A DNA stretch of 64,000 nucleotides from Streptomyces monomycini (GTDB taxonomy: Bacteria; Actinomycetota; Actinomycetes; Streptomycetales; Streptomycetaceae). Shown here one piece after another: positions 1-8,618 of this stretch. Within the stretch, counting starts at the first letter, position 1. Every line of letters begins with the position of its first letter. Both the position numbers and the translations under genes were made by a program. The notes under the pieces were generated by a model, which made no database searches, was not told the DNA's origin, and worked only from the letters and a program-made list of their open reading frames with translations. The stretch lies in the NCBI RefSeq assembly GCF_022271435.1, contig NZ_JAFIQY010000003.1:62001-126000 (forward strand), written 5' to 3'.

Positions 1-1
1 C

Positions 2-427
<426 letters not shown>

Positions 428-445
428 GCCGTCACCGCACGCTTC

Positions 446-480
446 GCGGGGCCCGTACGGATCTTCCGTACGGGCCCCGC
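446..480 (+). terminator. intrinsic terminator after asd
   Basis: A perfect 15-bp inverted repeat (GCGGGGCCCGTACGG and its complement) with a 5-base ATCTT loop sits 19 bases after the asd stop. There is no clear T-run, as is common for Streptomyces terminators. It lies just beyond the 3' end of the convergent DUF1203 gene, so it may stop transcription from both sides. Confidence 0.85.
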
Positions 481-497
481 GGCGTCGTGGTGCCGGG

Positions 498-1019
498 TTA
501 CGGCCGCCGCACCTCGAAGTGGAAGCACCCGTACTCCAGCGCGCGCACGTGCACCAGCGCCACACTCGGCTCCGAGAACGCCTCCGCGAGGGCCGCGTCG
601 AACCCGGCGTCCGCGTCCTCGGGGATCTCGAAGAGCCGCCCGCCGACGATGCGCCCCTCCGCGTCGTAGCGCCGCAGGGTCCGCAGGGCGCCCGGCCGCG
701 CGAAGGGATACCCGGTGCGGCTGCCGTCCGGCCCGCCGCACTCCCCGGCGTGGACGAACACCGGCCCGCACTCGTCGTACGCCCCGGGCCGGGCCCGCCG
801 TTCCTCGGCCCACCGCCGCAGCGGCGCGTACGAGACGAGCGCGACCCGCTCACCTTCTTCGACCGCCCGCAGACAGCAGCGCAGCGGACTGCCCACACTG
901 CCGATGCGATCACTCGCGGACCCGGCGGCGTAGGGCTCCATGGCCCGGCCGGAGTCGTCCGCGTCGCGCAGTTCCTTGAGGGCGGCTTCGGGGATGGGGA
1001 GGGGTGTGTACGTCGTCAT
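498..1019 (-). CDS. DUF1203 family protein
   Basis: A 173-residue protein of the DUF1203 family, whose function is unknown. The sequence from MTTYTPLPIPEAAL to the C-terminal FHFEVRRP is compact and without membrane segments. Recognisable family features are the PLRCCLRAVEEGE segment, the PVFVHAGECGG strand and the LVHVRALEYGC end. Several cysteines and histidines could bind metal, which is a guess. The frame stays open far upstream, but that extension is low-complexity and the family begins at the chosen ATG. It converges on asd and lies downstream of the Uma2 gene. Confidence 0.75.
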   Translation of the reverse strand: MTTYTPLPIPEAALKELRDADDSGRAMEPYAAGSASDRIGSVGSPLRCCLRAVEEGERVALVSYAPLRRWAEERRARPGAYDECGPVFVHAGECGGPDGSRTGYPFARPGALRTLRRYDAEGRIVGGRLFEIPEDADAGFDAALAEAFSEPSVALVHVRALEYGCFHFEVRRP

Positions 1020-1228
1020 ACGTACAGGGTGGGCGGGCAGCTGGCTTGTTTCCGGCGGGAATCGGACGGGGAGCTGACCGGCGTCCCCGTCCCCCACCAC
1101 CCGGTCCCACAACCGCGCGTCACCACTCTCGTCCCGCTCCTGCCACGCCGAGGTGTAATCCCTCTCCAGCCCGGAGGCACGCGGCGGCTCGGCCGCGGCG
1201 GGTGCGGGTACCGCCCTGTCGTCCATCC

Positions 1229-1819
1229 CTACGGCAGCTTGGGCGGGTACGGCTTGAACCGCGAGGTGTCGATGGCGAAGGAGAACGGTTCGGGGAGCGG
1301 TACCTGGTCGCCGAACTGGTACGGGTCCACTCGGCGGTAGGTCAGGTGGTCCGGCTCCGAGTACAGCTCGATCATGCATTCATTGGGGTCTACGAGGAGG
1401 TAGAGGGGGATGCGGCTCATCGCGTACCACATGCGCTTCTTGATGTAATCGCTGTCCCGGTCGGAGGAGACAACTTCAACGACGAGGTCGACGCGGTCGG
1501 CGGGGAGCGGATTCGGATTACTCCGGATCGCTTCCTCGACGGTGACGGTGAGGTCTGCCTTGGGCTCGAAGCTGGAGATGTCCGAGACAAGAGCCTGTTC
1601 CGGCAGGGCTTCCCACCCCTCGGCGAGCACCTGCGCGGTGAGCAGAGCAACGATGCGGTTGTGGAACGGTGCTGCCGACGCCTGCATAACGATCTTTCCG
1701 TCGATGAGCTCGATCTTGAGCTGGTCCAGCTCAGGGATCTTCTCCAGAAAGCGCAGCAGCTCGTGGCCCTTCTCGCCCCGCATGATGTCCTCAACAGTGT
1801 CGTGATGCATCAGGGTCAT
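1229..1819 (-). CDS. Uma2 family (DUF820) PD-(D/E)XK nuclease-fold protein
   Basis: A 196-residue member of the Uma2/DUF820 family, which has a restriction-endonuclease-like core and is very often multicopy in Streptomyces. The core residues are visible: Asp in PKADLTVT and Glu in LVVEVVS, followed by DYIKKRMWYA and the IPLYLLVDP strand. Its biological substrate is not known. The start is set by an excellent ribosome site (AAAGGAGG, at 1827-1834 on the reverse strand); the frame is open further upstream. It diverges from pepN across 136 bases that should hold both promoters. Confidence 0.85.
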   Translation of the reverse strand: MTLMHHDTVEDIMRGEKGHELLRFLEKIPELDQLKIELIDGKIVMQASAAPFHNRIVALLTAQVLAEGWEALPEQALVSDISSFEPKADLTVTVEEAIRSNPNPLPADRVDLVVEVVSSDRDSDYIKKRMWYAMSRIPLYLLVDPNECMIELYSEPDHLTYRRVDPYQFGDQVPLPEPFSFAIDTSRFKPYPPKLP

Positions 1820-1955
1820 CGCGGCGCCTCCTTTCAGCCGGAGCGTAGGGTCGGCGGCCGCTTTGGGACGCACGATATCCGTCGTTGCCCTCTATCGGGT
1901 GATCCCGCGCCGCGTGGAAGGATGGCCCAAAGTCCGAAGCGAAGGAGATGAACGG

Positions 1956-4532
1956 GTGCCTGGCACGAATCTGACCCGCGACGAGGCGCAGCAGCGGGCG
2001 CGGCTGCTGAGTGTGGACGCGTACGAGATCGATCTGGACCTCTCCGGTGCGCAGGAGGCGGGTGAGGGCGGTACGTTCCGCTCGGTGACCACGGTGCGCT
2101 TCGACGCTGCCGAGGCGGGTGCGGAATCGTTCATCGACCTGGTGGCGCCGACGGTGCACGAGGTAGTGCTCAACGGTGAGAGCCTGGACCCGGGCACGGT
2201 CTTCGCGGACTCCCGGATCGCGCTCGCGGGGCTGCGGGAGGGCCGCAACGAGCTGCGGGTCGTCGCGGACTGCGCGTACACCAACTCCGGTGAGGGCCTG
2301 CACCGCTTCGTCGATCCGGTCGACCAGCAGGCGTACCTCTACACGCAGTTCGAGGTGCCGGACGCCCGCCGGGTGTTCGCCAGCTTCGAGCAGCCGGACC
2401 TGAAGGCGGCCTTCACCTTCACCGTCAAGGCCCCGGAGGGCTGGACGGTGATCTCCAACTCACCGGCGCCCGAGCCGCAGGACAACGTGTGGCGCTTCGC
2501 GCCGACGCAGCGGATCTCCACCTACATCACCGCGCTGATCGCCGGCCCGTACCACAGCGTGCACAGCACCTGGGAGGGCGACGGACGCTCGGTGCCGCTG
2601 GGCATCTACTGCCGTCCTTCGCTGGCCGAGCACCTCGACGCGGACGCGATCTTCGAGGTCACCCGGCAGGGCTTCGACTGGTTCGAGGAGAAGTTCGACT
2701 TCGCGTACCCGTTCGCCAAGTACGACCAGCTCTTCGTGCCGGAGTTCAACGCGGGCGCGATGGAGAACGCGGGCGCGGTGACCATCCGCGACCAGTACGT
2801 CTTCCGCTCGAAGGTGACGGACGCCGCGTACGAGGGGCGTGCCGAGACCATTCTGCACGAGCTGGCGCACATGTGGTTCGGCGATCTGGTCACCATGGAG
2901 TGGTGGAACGACCTGTGGCTGAACGAGTCGTTCGCCACGTACACCTCCATCGCCTGCCAGGCGCACGCCCCGGGCAGCCGCTGGCCGCACGCCTGGACCA
3001 GCTTCGCGAACTCGATGAAGACCTGGGCGTACCGGCAGGACCAGCTGCCCTCCACGCACCCGATCATGGCCGAGATCCGCGACCTGGACGACGTGCTCGT
3101 CAACTTCGACGGCATCACCTACGCCAAGGGCGCTTCCGTCCTCAAGCAGCTCGTCGCCTACGTCGGCATGGACGAGTTCTTCCAGGGCGTCCAGGCGTAC
3201 TTCAAGGCGCACGCCTTCAAGAACACCCGCTTGTCCGACCTCCTCGGCGCGCTGGAGGAGACCAGCGGCCGGGATCTGAAGACCTGGTCGAAGGCGTGGC
3301 TGGAGACGGCCGGCATCAACGTGCTGCGTCCGGAGCTGACGGTCGCCGAGGACGGTACGGTCACCTCCTTCGCCGTGCGCCAGGAGGCCCCTGCGCTGCC
3401 GGCCGGCGCCAAGGGCGAGCCGGTGCTGCGCCCGCACCGCATCGCGATCGGCTGCTACGACCTCAAGGACGGCAAGCTCGTCCGTACGAACCGGATCGAG
3501 CTGGACGTGGACGGCGAGCGCACCGAGGTGCCCTTCCCCGCCGGCACGCCCCGCCCGGCCGTCATCCTCCTCAACGACGACGACCTGACGTACGCGAAGG
3601 TCCGCCTGGACGAGGACTCGCTGCGCGTCGTCACCGAGCACCTGGGTGACTTCACCGAGTCGCTGCCGCGCGCGCTGTGCTGGGCGTCGGCATGGGACAT
3701 GACGCGGGACGGCGAGCTGCCCACCCGTGAGTACCTGGAACTGGTGCTGTCGGGCATCGCCAAGGAGTCCGACATCGGCGTCGTGCAGTCGCTGCACCGC
3801 CAGGTGAAGCTGGCGCTGGAGCTGTACGCGGCCCCTGCCTGGCGGGAGACCGGCCTCGCGAAGTGGACCGAGGCGGCGCTGGAGCAGCTGCGGGCCGCGG
3901 CCCCCGGCAGCGACCACCAGCTGGCCTGGGCCCGCGCGTTCATCGCCGCGGCCCGTACCGACACCCAGCTGGAGCTGGTCCAGGGCCTGCTGGACGGCAC
4001 GCAGGAGCTGCCCGGCCTGGCCGTGGACACCGAGCTGCGCTGGGCACTCGTCCAGCGGCTCGCCACGACCGGCCGCGCCGACGACAAGGTCATCGACGCG
4101 GAGCTGGAGCGCGACCGGACCTCGGCGGGCGAGCGGCACGCCGCGGCGGCCCGGGCGTCCCGGCCGACCGCCGAGGCCAAGGCGGAGGCCTGGGCGTCGG
4201 TCGTGGAGAGCGACAAGCTGCCCAACGCGGTGCAGGAGGCCGTGATCGGCGGCTTCGTCCAGACCGACCAGCGGGAGCTGCTGGCGCCGTACGCGGACAA
4301 GTACTTCGCCGTGGTCAAGAGCGTCTGGAACAGCCGCAGCCACGAGATGGCCCAGCAGATCGCGGTCGGCCTGTACCCGTCCCTCCAGGTCTCCCAGGAG
4401 ACCCTGGACGCGACCGACGCCTGGCTCGCCTCGGCCGAGCCGGGCGCGGCCCTGCGCCGCCTGGTGACGGAGTCCCGCTCCGGCGTCGAGCGCGCGCTGA
4501 AGGCCCAGCGGGCGGACGCGGCAGCCGCGTAA
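1956..4532 (+). CDS. pepN: aminopeptidase N (M1 zinc metallopeptidase)
   Basis: An 858-residue cytosolic M1 aminopeptidase that removes N-terminal residues from peptides. It has the N-terminal beta-saddle, the exopeptidase motif GAMEN near residue 267, and the zinc motif HELAH at about residues 301-305, with the third ligand in LNESFA about 20 residues later. A long alpha-helical C-terminal domain of the ERAP1-C type follows. The length fits the actinobacterial PepN family. The GTG start is preceded by GAAGGAG at the right spacing; earlier in-frame codons lack a site. It is monocistronic, with its own terminator. Confidence 0.96.
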   Translation: MPGTNLTRDEAQQRARLLSVDAYEIDLDLSGAQEAGEGGTFRSVTTVRFDAAEAGAESFIDLVAPTVHEVVLNGESLDPGTVFADSRIALAGLREGRNELRVVADCAYTNSGEGLHRFVDPVDQQAYLYTQFEVPDARRVFASFEQPDLKAAFTFTVKAPEGWTVISNSPAPEPQDNVWRFAPTQRISTYITALIAGPYHSVHSTWEGDGRSVPLGIYCRPSLAEHLDADAIFEVTRQGFDWFEEKFDFAYPFAKYDQLFVPEFNAGAMENAGAVTIRDQYVFRSKVTDAAYEGRAETILHELAHMWFGDLVTMEWWNDLWLNESFATYTSIACQAHAPGSRWPHAWTSFANSMKTWAYRQDQLPSTHPIMAEIRDLDDVLVNFDGITYAKGASVLKQLVAYVGMDEFFQGVQAYFKAHAFKNTRLSDLLGALEETSGRDLKTWSKAWLETAGINVLRPELTVAEDGTVTSFAVRQEAPALPAGAKGEPVLRPHRIAIGCYDLKDGKLVRTNRIELDVDGERTEVPFPAGTPRPAVILLNDDDLTYAKVRLDEDSLRVVTEHLGDFTESLPRALCWASAWDMTRDGELPTREYLELVLSGIAKESDIGVVQSLHRQVKLALELYAAPAWRETGLAKWTEAALEQLRAAAPGSDHQLAWARAFIAAARTDTQLELVQGLLDGTQELPGLAVDTELRWALVQRLATTGRADDKVIDAELERDRTSAGERHAAAARASRPTAEAKAEAWASVVESDKLPNAVQEAVIGGFVQTDQRELLAPYADKYFAVVKSVWNSRSHEMAQQIAVGLYPSLQVSQETLDATDAWLASAEPGAALRRLVTESRSGVERALKAQRADAAAA

Positions 4533-4552
4533 CGGCGCGCCGGACCCACGGG

Positions 4553-4584
4553 AAGCGCCCCGGACCGGGTGGTCCGGGGCGCTT
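4553..4584 (+). terminator. intrinsic terminator after pepN
   Basis: A perfect 14-bp stem (AAGCGCCCCGGACC with its complement), GGGT loop, starts 20 bases past the pepN stop and ends in CTT. Very stable; a clear rho-independent-type hairpin. Confidence 0.87.
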
Positions 4585-4695
4585 CGTCGTCCGTGCCGGG
4601 CGCCGGTGGGGCCGCCGCGGGCCGCCGCGGGCATGGTGACGCCCGGCAGGCGGCGCGTCGGGCGCTGCCGTCTGCCGGGCGAGCCGGTCGCCGCC

Positions 4696-4722
4696 GGGCC
4701 CCGCCCCCCTCCGGCGGGGCCC
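4696..4722 (-). terminator. candidate terminator downstream of allantoicase
   Basis: A perfect 10-bp stem (GGGCCCCGCC and complement) with a 7-base loop lies 113 bases beyond the allantoicase stop. There is no T-tract. Its position between convergent genes suggests termination of leftward transcription. Confidence 0.5.
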
Positions 4723-4731
4723 GATGCGGAC

Positions 4732-4830
4732 GCGGTACGGGCCCGGTGCGGGCCCGGTGCGCGAGCGCACGGAGCCTGGTGCGGGCCCGGTGCGCCCGGT
4801 ACGGAGCCCGGTGCGGGCCCGGTGGGCAGG
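4732..4830. repeat. degenerate tandem repeat, unit about CGGTGCGGGCC
   Basis: Around five to six copies of an 11-base unit (CGGTGCGGGCC or close variants) are strung through this stretch with irregular spacers. It is non-coding and lies just beyond the allantoicase stop codon. It looks like slippage-generated low-complexity DNA. Confidence 0.55.
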
Positions 4831-4834
4831 CGGG

Positions 4835-5992
4835 TCAGCCGTTCAGTTCGTCGAAGCGGCGGACGAGTGCGGCGCGGCCGGTGTCGGTGAGGTCGCCGTG
4901 CAGGCGCAGGCGGGCGAGGCCGCCGTCGGGGAAGACGTCCAGCCGTACGTGTGTCGCGGTCACCGGGCGCGGGAGCGCGAAGCGGTGCGGGGTGTCGGGC
5001 TGGAGCCCGGTCTGCGGCAGGATCTCGAACCAGGAGGCGTCGTCCGCCGGGTCGGCGGTCTCCGCGTCGCAGCCGTAGAGCGCCGCCCAGCCCGCCGCGT
5101 TGCCCTTCAGGTACGCGGTGTCGATCTCGACGGCGCGTATCTCGCCCTGCGCGGCGAGGCGGAACCGTACCCAGTCGTTGGTGTCGCGCACGCGGCGGCG
5201 GCGGTTCTCCCAGCCGTCGTCCATCTTGCGGGACAGGTCGGGCTGGATGATCTGGGCGGGCGAGGAGTAGAAGCGGTCGGAGGCGTCCTCGACGACGCCG
5301 CCGTGCATGACGGACGCCAGGTCGACGGTGCCGAGCACGTCCAGCCACGCCGGGTCGGGCACGACCTCGCCGTACACCCGCAGCCGGGCGACGCCGCCGT
5401 CGGGGTGCTGCTTGAGGCGCAGGTGGGTGAAGCGGCGTTCGGCCGTCACCTCGAAGCCGTTGGCGGCGTGGCCGCGCACCGGGGTACGGGGGACGATCTC
5501 CTCCCACTTCACGGTGTCGGCGAGCAGGTCGGCGGGGCTCGGGCTGCCGGGGAGCGCGGTGGCCTCGACGGTGATCTGCTGCGGGTAGTTGCCGCGGAAG
5601 TGGGCGGTGTCGACGATGACGCCCCGGACGACGCCGGGGGCGGCCAGGCGGATCAGCGCCCAGTCGTGCTCGTCGTCGGTGGGGAAGGGGTGCGCGCCGT
5701 CGGCTCCGCGCCGCCGCCGGGTCTCCCAGCCGTCCATGATCTTGCCCTTGTGGCCGAAGCGCTCCGGGTCGAAGACCGCGGGGCCGGGCTTCAGCAGGTT
5801 CTCGCGCTCGGCGAAGAACTCGTCGTTCGCGGCGATCACGCCGGCGCCGAAGCGGCGGTCGGCGAGGTCGACGAGCGAGGTGAAGGGGAAGTCCCCGCCG
5901 CGGTAGTCCGCGTACGGATCGCCGCCGCCGTACGGGGCGGCGTCGTTGGCGTGCGGGTCGGTGGAGGAGGCGGCGGCCGGAGTACTGGTCAT
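4835..5992 (-). CDS. alc: allantoicase
   Basis: A 385-residue enzyme hydrolysing allantoate to ureidoglycolate and urea in purine degradation. It has the two homologous halves typical of the family. The first carries the D-x-F-FAERENLLKPGPAVFDP region, KIMDGWETRRRR and DWALIRLAAPG. The second repeats this as RKMDDGWENRRRR and DWVRFRLAAQG. The N-terminal 30 residues are variable. Unlike in many genomes, no allantoinase gene is adjacent. The nearest upstream gene, in the same orientation, is a LysR regulator whose stop is 117 bases away. The 5' spacer holds an inverted repeat that may be its operator. Confidence 0.95.
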   Translation of the reverse strand: MTSTPAAASSTDPHANDAAPYGGGDPYADYRGGDFPFTSLVDLADRRFGAGVIAANDEFFAERENLLKPGPAVFDPERFGHKGKIMDGWETRRRRGADGAHPFPTDDEHDWALIRLAAPGVVRGVIVDTAHFRGNYPQQITVEATALPGSPSPADLLADTVKWEEIVPRTPVRGHAANGFEVTAERRFTHLRLKQHPDGGVARLRVYGEVVPDPAWLDVLGTVDLASVMHGGVVEDASDRFYSSPAQIIQPDLSRKMDDGWENRRRRVRDTNDWVRFRLAAQGEIRAVEIDTAYLKGNAAGWAALYGCDAETADPADDASWFEILPQTGLQPDTPHRFALPRPVTATHVRLDVFPDGGLARLRLHGDLTDTGRAALVRRFDELNG

Positions 5993-6084
5993 CTCTGCCC
6001 TTCGGTGAGGGGTGGTGTGACGCGGACTCCTCGACGATGGCAGGAACGTTTAATCCAGGTCTATCGAAAGTTTCTGGAGGGTAT

Positions 6085-6101
6085 GTTCAGGCAGGCTGAA
6101 C
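6085..6101. promoter_or_regulatory. inverted repeat with LysR-type T-N11-A spacing
   Basis: A perfect 6-bp-arm inverted repeat, GTTCAG-GCAGG-CTGAAC, lies between the LysR gene stop and the allantoicase start, 93 bases before the latter. Within it T-N11-A spacing fits the general LysR-box pattern. It could instead be a weak hairpin ending the LysR message. A second near-palindrome, GAAAGTTTC, is at 6066-6074. Confidence 0.4.
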
Positions 6102-6109
6102 GGTCGGGA

Positions 6110-7075
6110 TCAGAGAGCCGCCTCGTCCGGTGGCACGGCCGCCCTCTCGGCGACCCGCCGGAGCGCGGCCAGCACCCGTGCCAGCCCCGGCGCCCCCTCC
6201 GCCCCGCGCCGTACCGCCGCCACGACATGCCGCCGCGGCTGGTCGGCACGGAGCACCCGCACCGCCACCGCGGCGGCACCACTCTCGCCCCGTACGGGCT
6301 CGGACCGGCCCCGCGCCCCCGACATCGCCATCCGGGGCACCAGCGCCACCCCCATGCCCGCGCCGACCATGGCCAGGATCGCGTCCCAGTCGGCCGCGGC
6401 GTGCGCCCGTTCCGGGACGAAACCGGCGTGCTCGCACGCGGTCGTCGTGATCTGCGACCAAGGGCCGCTGCTGCCGAAGATCCACTGCTCGCCCGCCAGA
6501 TCGGCCAGCCGCAGCCCCGGCTCGTCCGCCAGCGGGTGCCCCGCGGGCAGTGCCACGTCCAGCGGGTCGGCGAGCAGCGCGACCCGTGTGAACTTGGGGT
6601 CGCGCGGCGTCGGCGCGTGCGCGGCCAGCGAGAGCGCGAGGTCCACGCTGCCCTCCGCCAGCAGCTCGTACGCCTCCGCCGCCTCCGCCTCCCGTACGGA
6701 CACCGCGAGGCCGGGGTGCGAGCCGCGCAGCTCCCGTACGGCGGGGACCACCAGCGCGGGGATCGAGGTGGAGAACGCGCCGACCCGTACCTCCCCCGCC
6801 TCGCCCTGGAGGTAGCCGAGCAGCTCGGCGTCCGCGCGTTCCAGTTGGGCGAAGACGGCTTCGGCGTGCCGCAGCACCAGGTGCGCGGCGTCCGTCAGGC
6901 GCACGCGCCGGCCGTGGGCCTCCAAGAGCGTCACCCCGAGCTGCCGGGCCAGCCCGGTCAGCTGCTGCGAGACCGCCGAGGGCGTCAGGTGCAGCGCCTC
7001 CGCGGCCGCGGTGACCGTGCCCAGCTCGTGGAGGGTGCGCAGGATGCGCAGCTTCTTGACGTCCCAGTCGGCCAT
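6110..7075 (-). CDS. LysR-family transcriptional regulator
   Basis: A 321-residue LysR-type regulator. The winged helix-turn-helix occupies about residues 4-62, with the classical TAAAEALHLTPSAVSQQL recognition helix region. A substrate-binding effector domain (type 2 periplasmic fold) fills residues about 90-300, starting at VRVGAFSTSIPALVVP. It reads towards allantoicase, which suggests it may control that gene, but this is positional inference. The start ATG (MADWDVKKLRIL) is at the expected point for the family. The effector is unknown. Confidence 0.92.
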   Translation of the reverse strand: MADWDVKKLRILRTLHELGTVTAAAEALHLTPSAVSQQLTGLARQLGVTLLEAHGRRVRLTDAAHLVLRHAEAVFAQLERADAELLGYLQGEAGEVRVGAFSTSIPALVVPAVRELRGSHPGLAVSVREAEAAEAYELLAEGSVDLALSLAAHAPTPRDPKFTRVALLADPLDVALPAGHPLADEPGLRLADLAGEQWIFGSSGPWSQITTTACEHAGFVPERAHAAADWDAILAMVGAGMGVALVPRMAMSGARGRSEPVRGESGAAAVAVRVLRADQPRRHVVAAVRRGAEGAPGLARVLAALRRVAERAAVPPDEAAL

Positions 7076-7108
7076 GCGGGCAGCGTACGCACCGGGCGGT
7101 CCACGCCC

Positions 7109-8086
7109 CTACCGGCCGCGGGCCGCCCGGCGGGCGGCCCGGGCCGCCAGCCGCTCGTCGAACGCGCGCGCCTGGTCGTCCAGCCCGTCCATGAACAGCC
7201 CCAGCTCCTCCTGGGCCCGCAGTCCGGCCGGCCCGAGGCCGCCGATCTCCAGGACCTTCAGGTAGCGCAGCACCGGCTGGAGCACGTCGTCGTGGTGGAT
7301 GCGCAGGTTGTAGATCCCGCCGATCGCCATCCGGGCCGCGGCGCGCTCGAAGCCGGGCATGCCGTGGCCCGGCATACGGAAGCCGGTGACCACGTCCCGT
7401 ACGGAGCACATGGTCTGGTCGGGCGCGAGCTCGAAGGCGGCGGCGAGCAGGTTCCGGTAGAAGACCATGTGCAGGTTCTCGTCGGTGGCGATGCGGGACA
7501 GCATCCGGTCGCAGACCGGGTCGCCGGAGTGGTGGCCGGTGTTGCGGTGCGAGATGCGGGTCGCCAGCTCCTGGAAGGCGACGTACGCGATCGAGTGCAG
7601 CATGCTGTGCGCGTTGTCGGACTCGAAGCCGGCCGACATGTGCGCCATCCGGAAGTTCTCCAGCTCGACCGGGTCCACGGCCCGGCTGGTGAGCAGGTAG
7701 TCCCGCATGACGATGCCGTGCCGGCCCTCCTCCGCCGTCCAGCGGTGCACCCAGGTCCCCCAGGCGCCGTCCCGCCCGAAGAGGGTGGCGATCTCGTGGT
7801 GGTAGCTGGGCAGGTTGTCCTCGGTCAGCAGGTTGACTACCAGGGCGGTCCGCCCTATGTCGCTGACCTTGGACTGCTCGGGGGCCCACGGTTCGCCGCC
7901 CATGACGCCGTCGAAGTTGCGGCCGTCGCTCCAGGGCACGTACTCGTGCGGCATCCAGTCCTTGGCGGCCTTCAGGTGCCGGTTGAGCTCCTTCTCGACG
8001 ACCTCTTCGAGCGCGTACAGCAGCCGGGCGTCGCTCCATGCGGCCTGGCCGCGCTCTTCGGCGTGGCGGTCGGGGGCGATGGTCAC
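7109..8086 (-). CDS. acyl-ACP desaturase (ferritin-like diiron)
   Basis: A 325-residue fatty-acid desaturase of the soluble acyl-ACP (stearoyl-ACP delta-9 type) family, using a carboxylate-bridged diiron centre. Two iron motifs are visible: EEGRH in WTAEEGRHGIVMRDYL at about residues 118-122, and DENLH in the second four-helix half. N-terminal Glu ligands lie in LLYALEEVVEKEL. Such enzymes introduce cis double bonds to adjust membrane fluidity. The GTG start has CAGGAG upstream. The 5' region contains a 22-base palindrome overlapping the presumed promoter, so TetR-type repression is likely. It stands alone between a LysR gene and a small membrane protein gene. Confidence 0.92.
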   Translation of the reverse strand: MTIAPDRHAEERGQAAWSDARLLYALEEVVEKELNRHLKAAKDWMPHEYVPWSDGRNFDGVMGGEPWAPEQSKVSDIGRTALVVNLLTEDNLPSYHHEIATLFGRDGAWGTWVHRWTAEEGRHGIVMRDYLLTSRAVDPVELENFRMAHMSAGFESDNAHSMLHSIAYVAFQELATRISHRNTGHHSGDPVCDRMLSRIATDENLHMVFYRNLLAAAFELAPDQTMCSVRDVVTGFRMPGHGMPGFERAAARMAIGGIYNLRIHHDDVLQPVLRYLKVLEIGGLGPAGLRAQEELGLFMDGLDDQARAFDERLAARAARRAARGR

Positions 8087-8106
8087 GGGTACTCCTGGGG
8101 ACGGGG

Positions 8107-8128
8107 TTACCTACGGCTCCGTAGGTTA
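8107..8128. promoter_or_regulatory. operator-like palindrome upstream of desaturase gene
   Basis: Arms TTACCTACGG and CCGTAGGTTA flank a CT centre, one mismatch in ten. A further half-site, CGTAGGTTA, is at 8135-8143. A TTGACG -35-like hexamer lies at 8150-8155 on the reverse strand, so a bound dimer would sit in the promoter 20-40 bases before the GTG start. Form and place resemble TetR-family operators. Confidence 0.6.
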
Positions 8129-8231
8129 CGCCATCGTAGGTTAGGCCCACGTCAAAACAAGCCCCCGTCGGAATCCCGCCCTCCGCTGAAGGGGCGCGGC
8201 GGTCCGGTGCGGTATACGCGGGCACGCAAAA

Positions 8232-8271
8232 GAGGGCGCCCGCCGGTTCTCGCGAACCTGCGGGCGCCCTC
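8232..8271 (-). terminator. terminator after the small membrane protein gene
   Basis: An 18-bp stem with one mismatch (left arm begins GAGGGCGCCCGC) and TCGC loop. Reading leftward it is followed by CTTTTGC, a short T-run. It lies 26 bases past the stop of the 8298-8540 gene. Confidence 0.85.
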
Positions 8272-8297
8272 GAAGAGGCGTGGGAAGGAGTCCTGGA

Positions 8298-8540
8298 TCA
8301 GGCCTTGGACTGCTTGCGGGACTTGTCGCCCGCCATGACCAGGCCGGCGATGACCAGGAAGAGGACGATGGGAGCGGCGACATAGAGGCCGAGCGTCTGG
8401 ACGACACTCAGGCCCGGACCCGGGTCGTCACCATCGTCGCGGGTGAGCGCGAACGCGGGGGACGACATCAGCAGCATCAGCGCGGTGCCGGCCGTGATGG
8501 TTCCGGCGCGCAGGGCGTTCTTCTTGACCAGATTGCTCAC
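8298..8540 (-). CDS. small secreted or membrane protein, unknown function
   Basis: An 80-residue protein with two hydrophobic stretches: an N-terminal signal-like one (about residues 12-30, ending SSPAFA) and a second near residues 50-70 (GLYVAAPIVLFLVIAGLVMAG). A basic tail KSRKQSKA follows. This reads as a cleaved or anchored small membrane protein with a short acidic loop (RDDGDD). The GTG start (SNLVKKNALR) has no clear ribosome site. A TACGTT hexamer six bases upstream fits a leaderless transcript. An alternative GTG at 8567 would add nine residues. Not recognised functionally. Confidence 0.65.
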   Translation of the reverse strand: MSNLVKKNALRAGTITAGTALMLLMSSPAFALTRDDGDDPGPGLSVVQTLGLYVAAPIVLFLVIAGLVMAGDKSRKQSKA

Positions 8541-8618
8541 GAGGTCAACGTATCGGACGCCGTTCACCCTCGCGCGTCCGGGGTGGCCTAACGGTTGACC
8601 TGGACGGCCGGGGGACGT

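Larger units (their letters stand above)
4533..4834. other. intergenic spacer with hairpins and degenerate repeat
   Basis: This 302-base spacer separates the convergent pepN and allantoicase genes. It holds the pepN terminator, a second hairpin at 4696-4722 and a GC-rich degenerate tandem repeat at 4732-4830. No coding frame with a credible start was seen. Confidence 0.6.

Noticed and set aside
1020..1379. Upstream extension of the DUF1203 frame
   Set aside because: Open because of high GC; the translation is low-complexity, and the family begins at the ATG at 1019.
2460..5507. A 1015-codon leftward frame antisense to pepN and reaching into alc
   Set aside because: Arg/Gly/Ala-rich shadow of GC-biased codons on the other strand; no domains or start signals.
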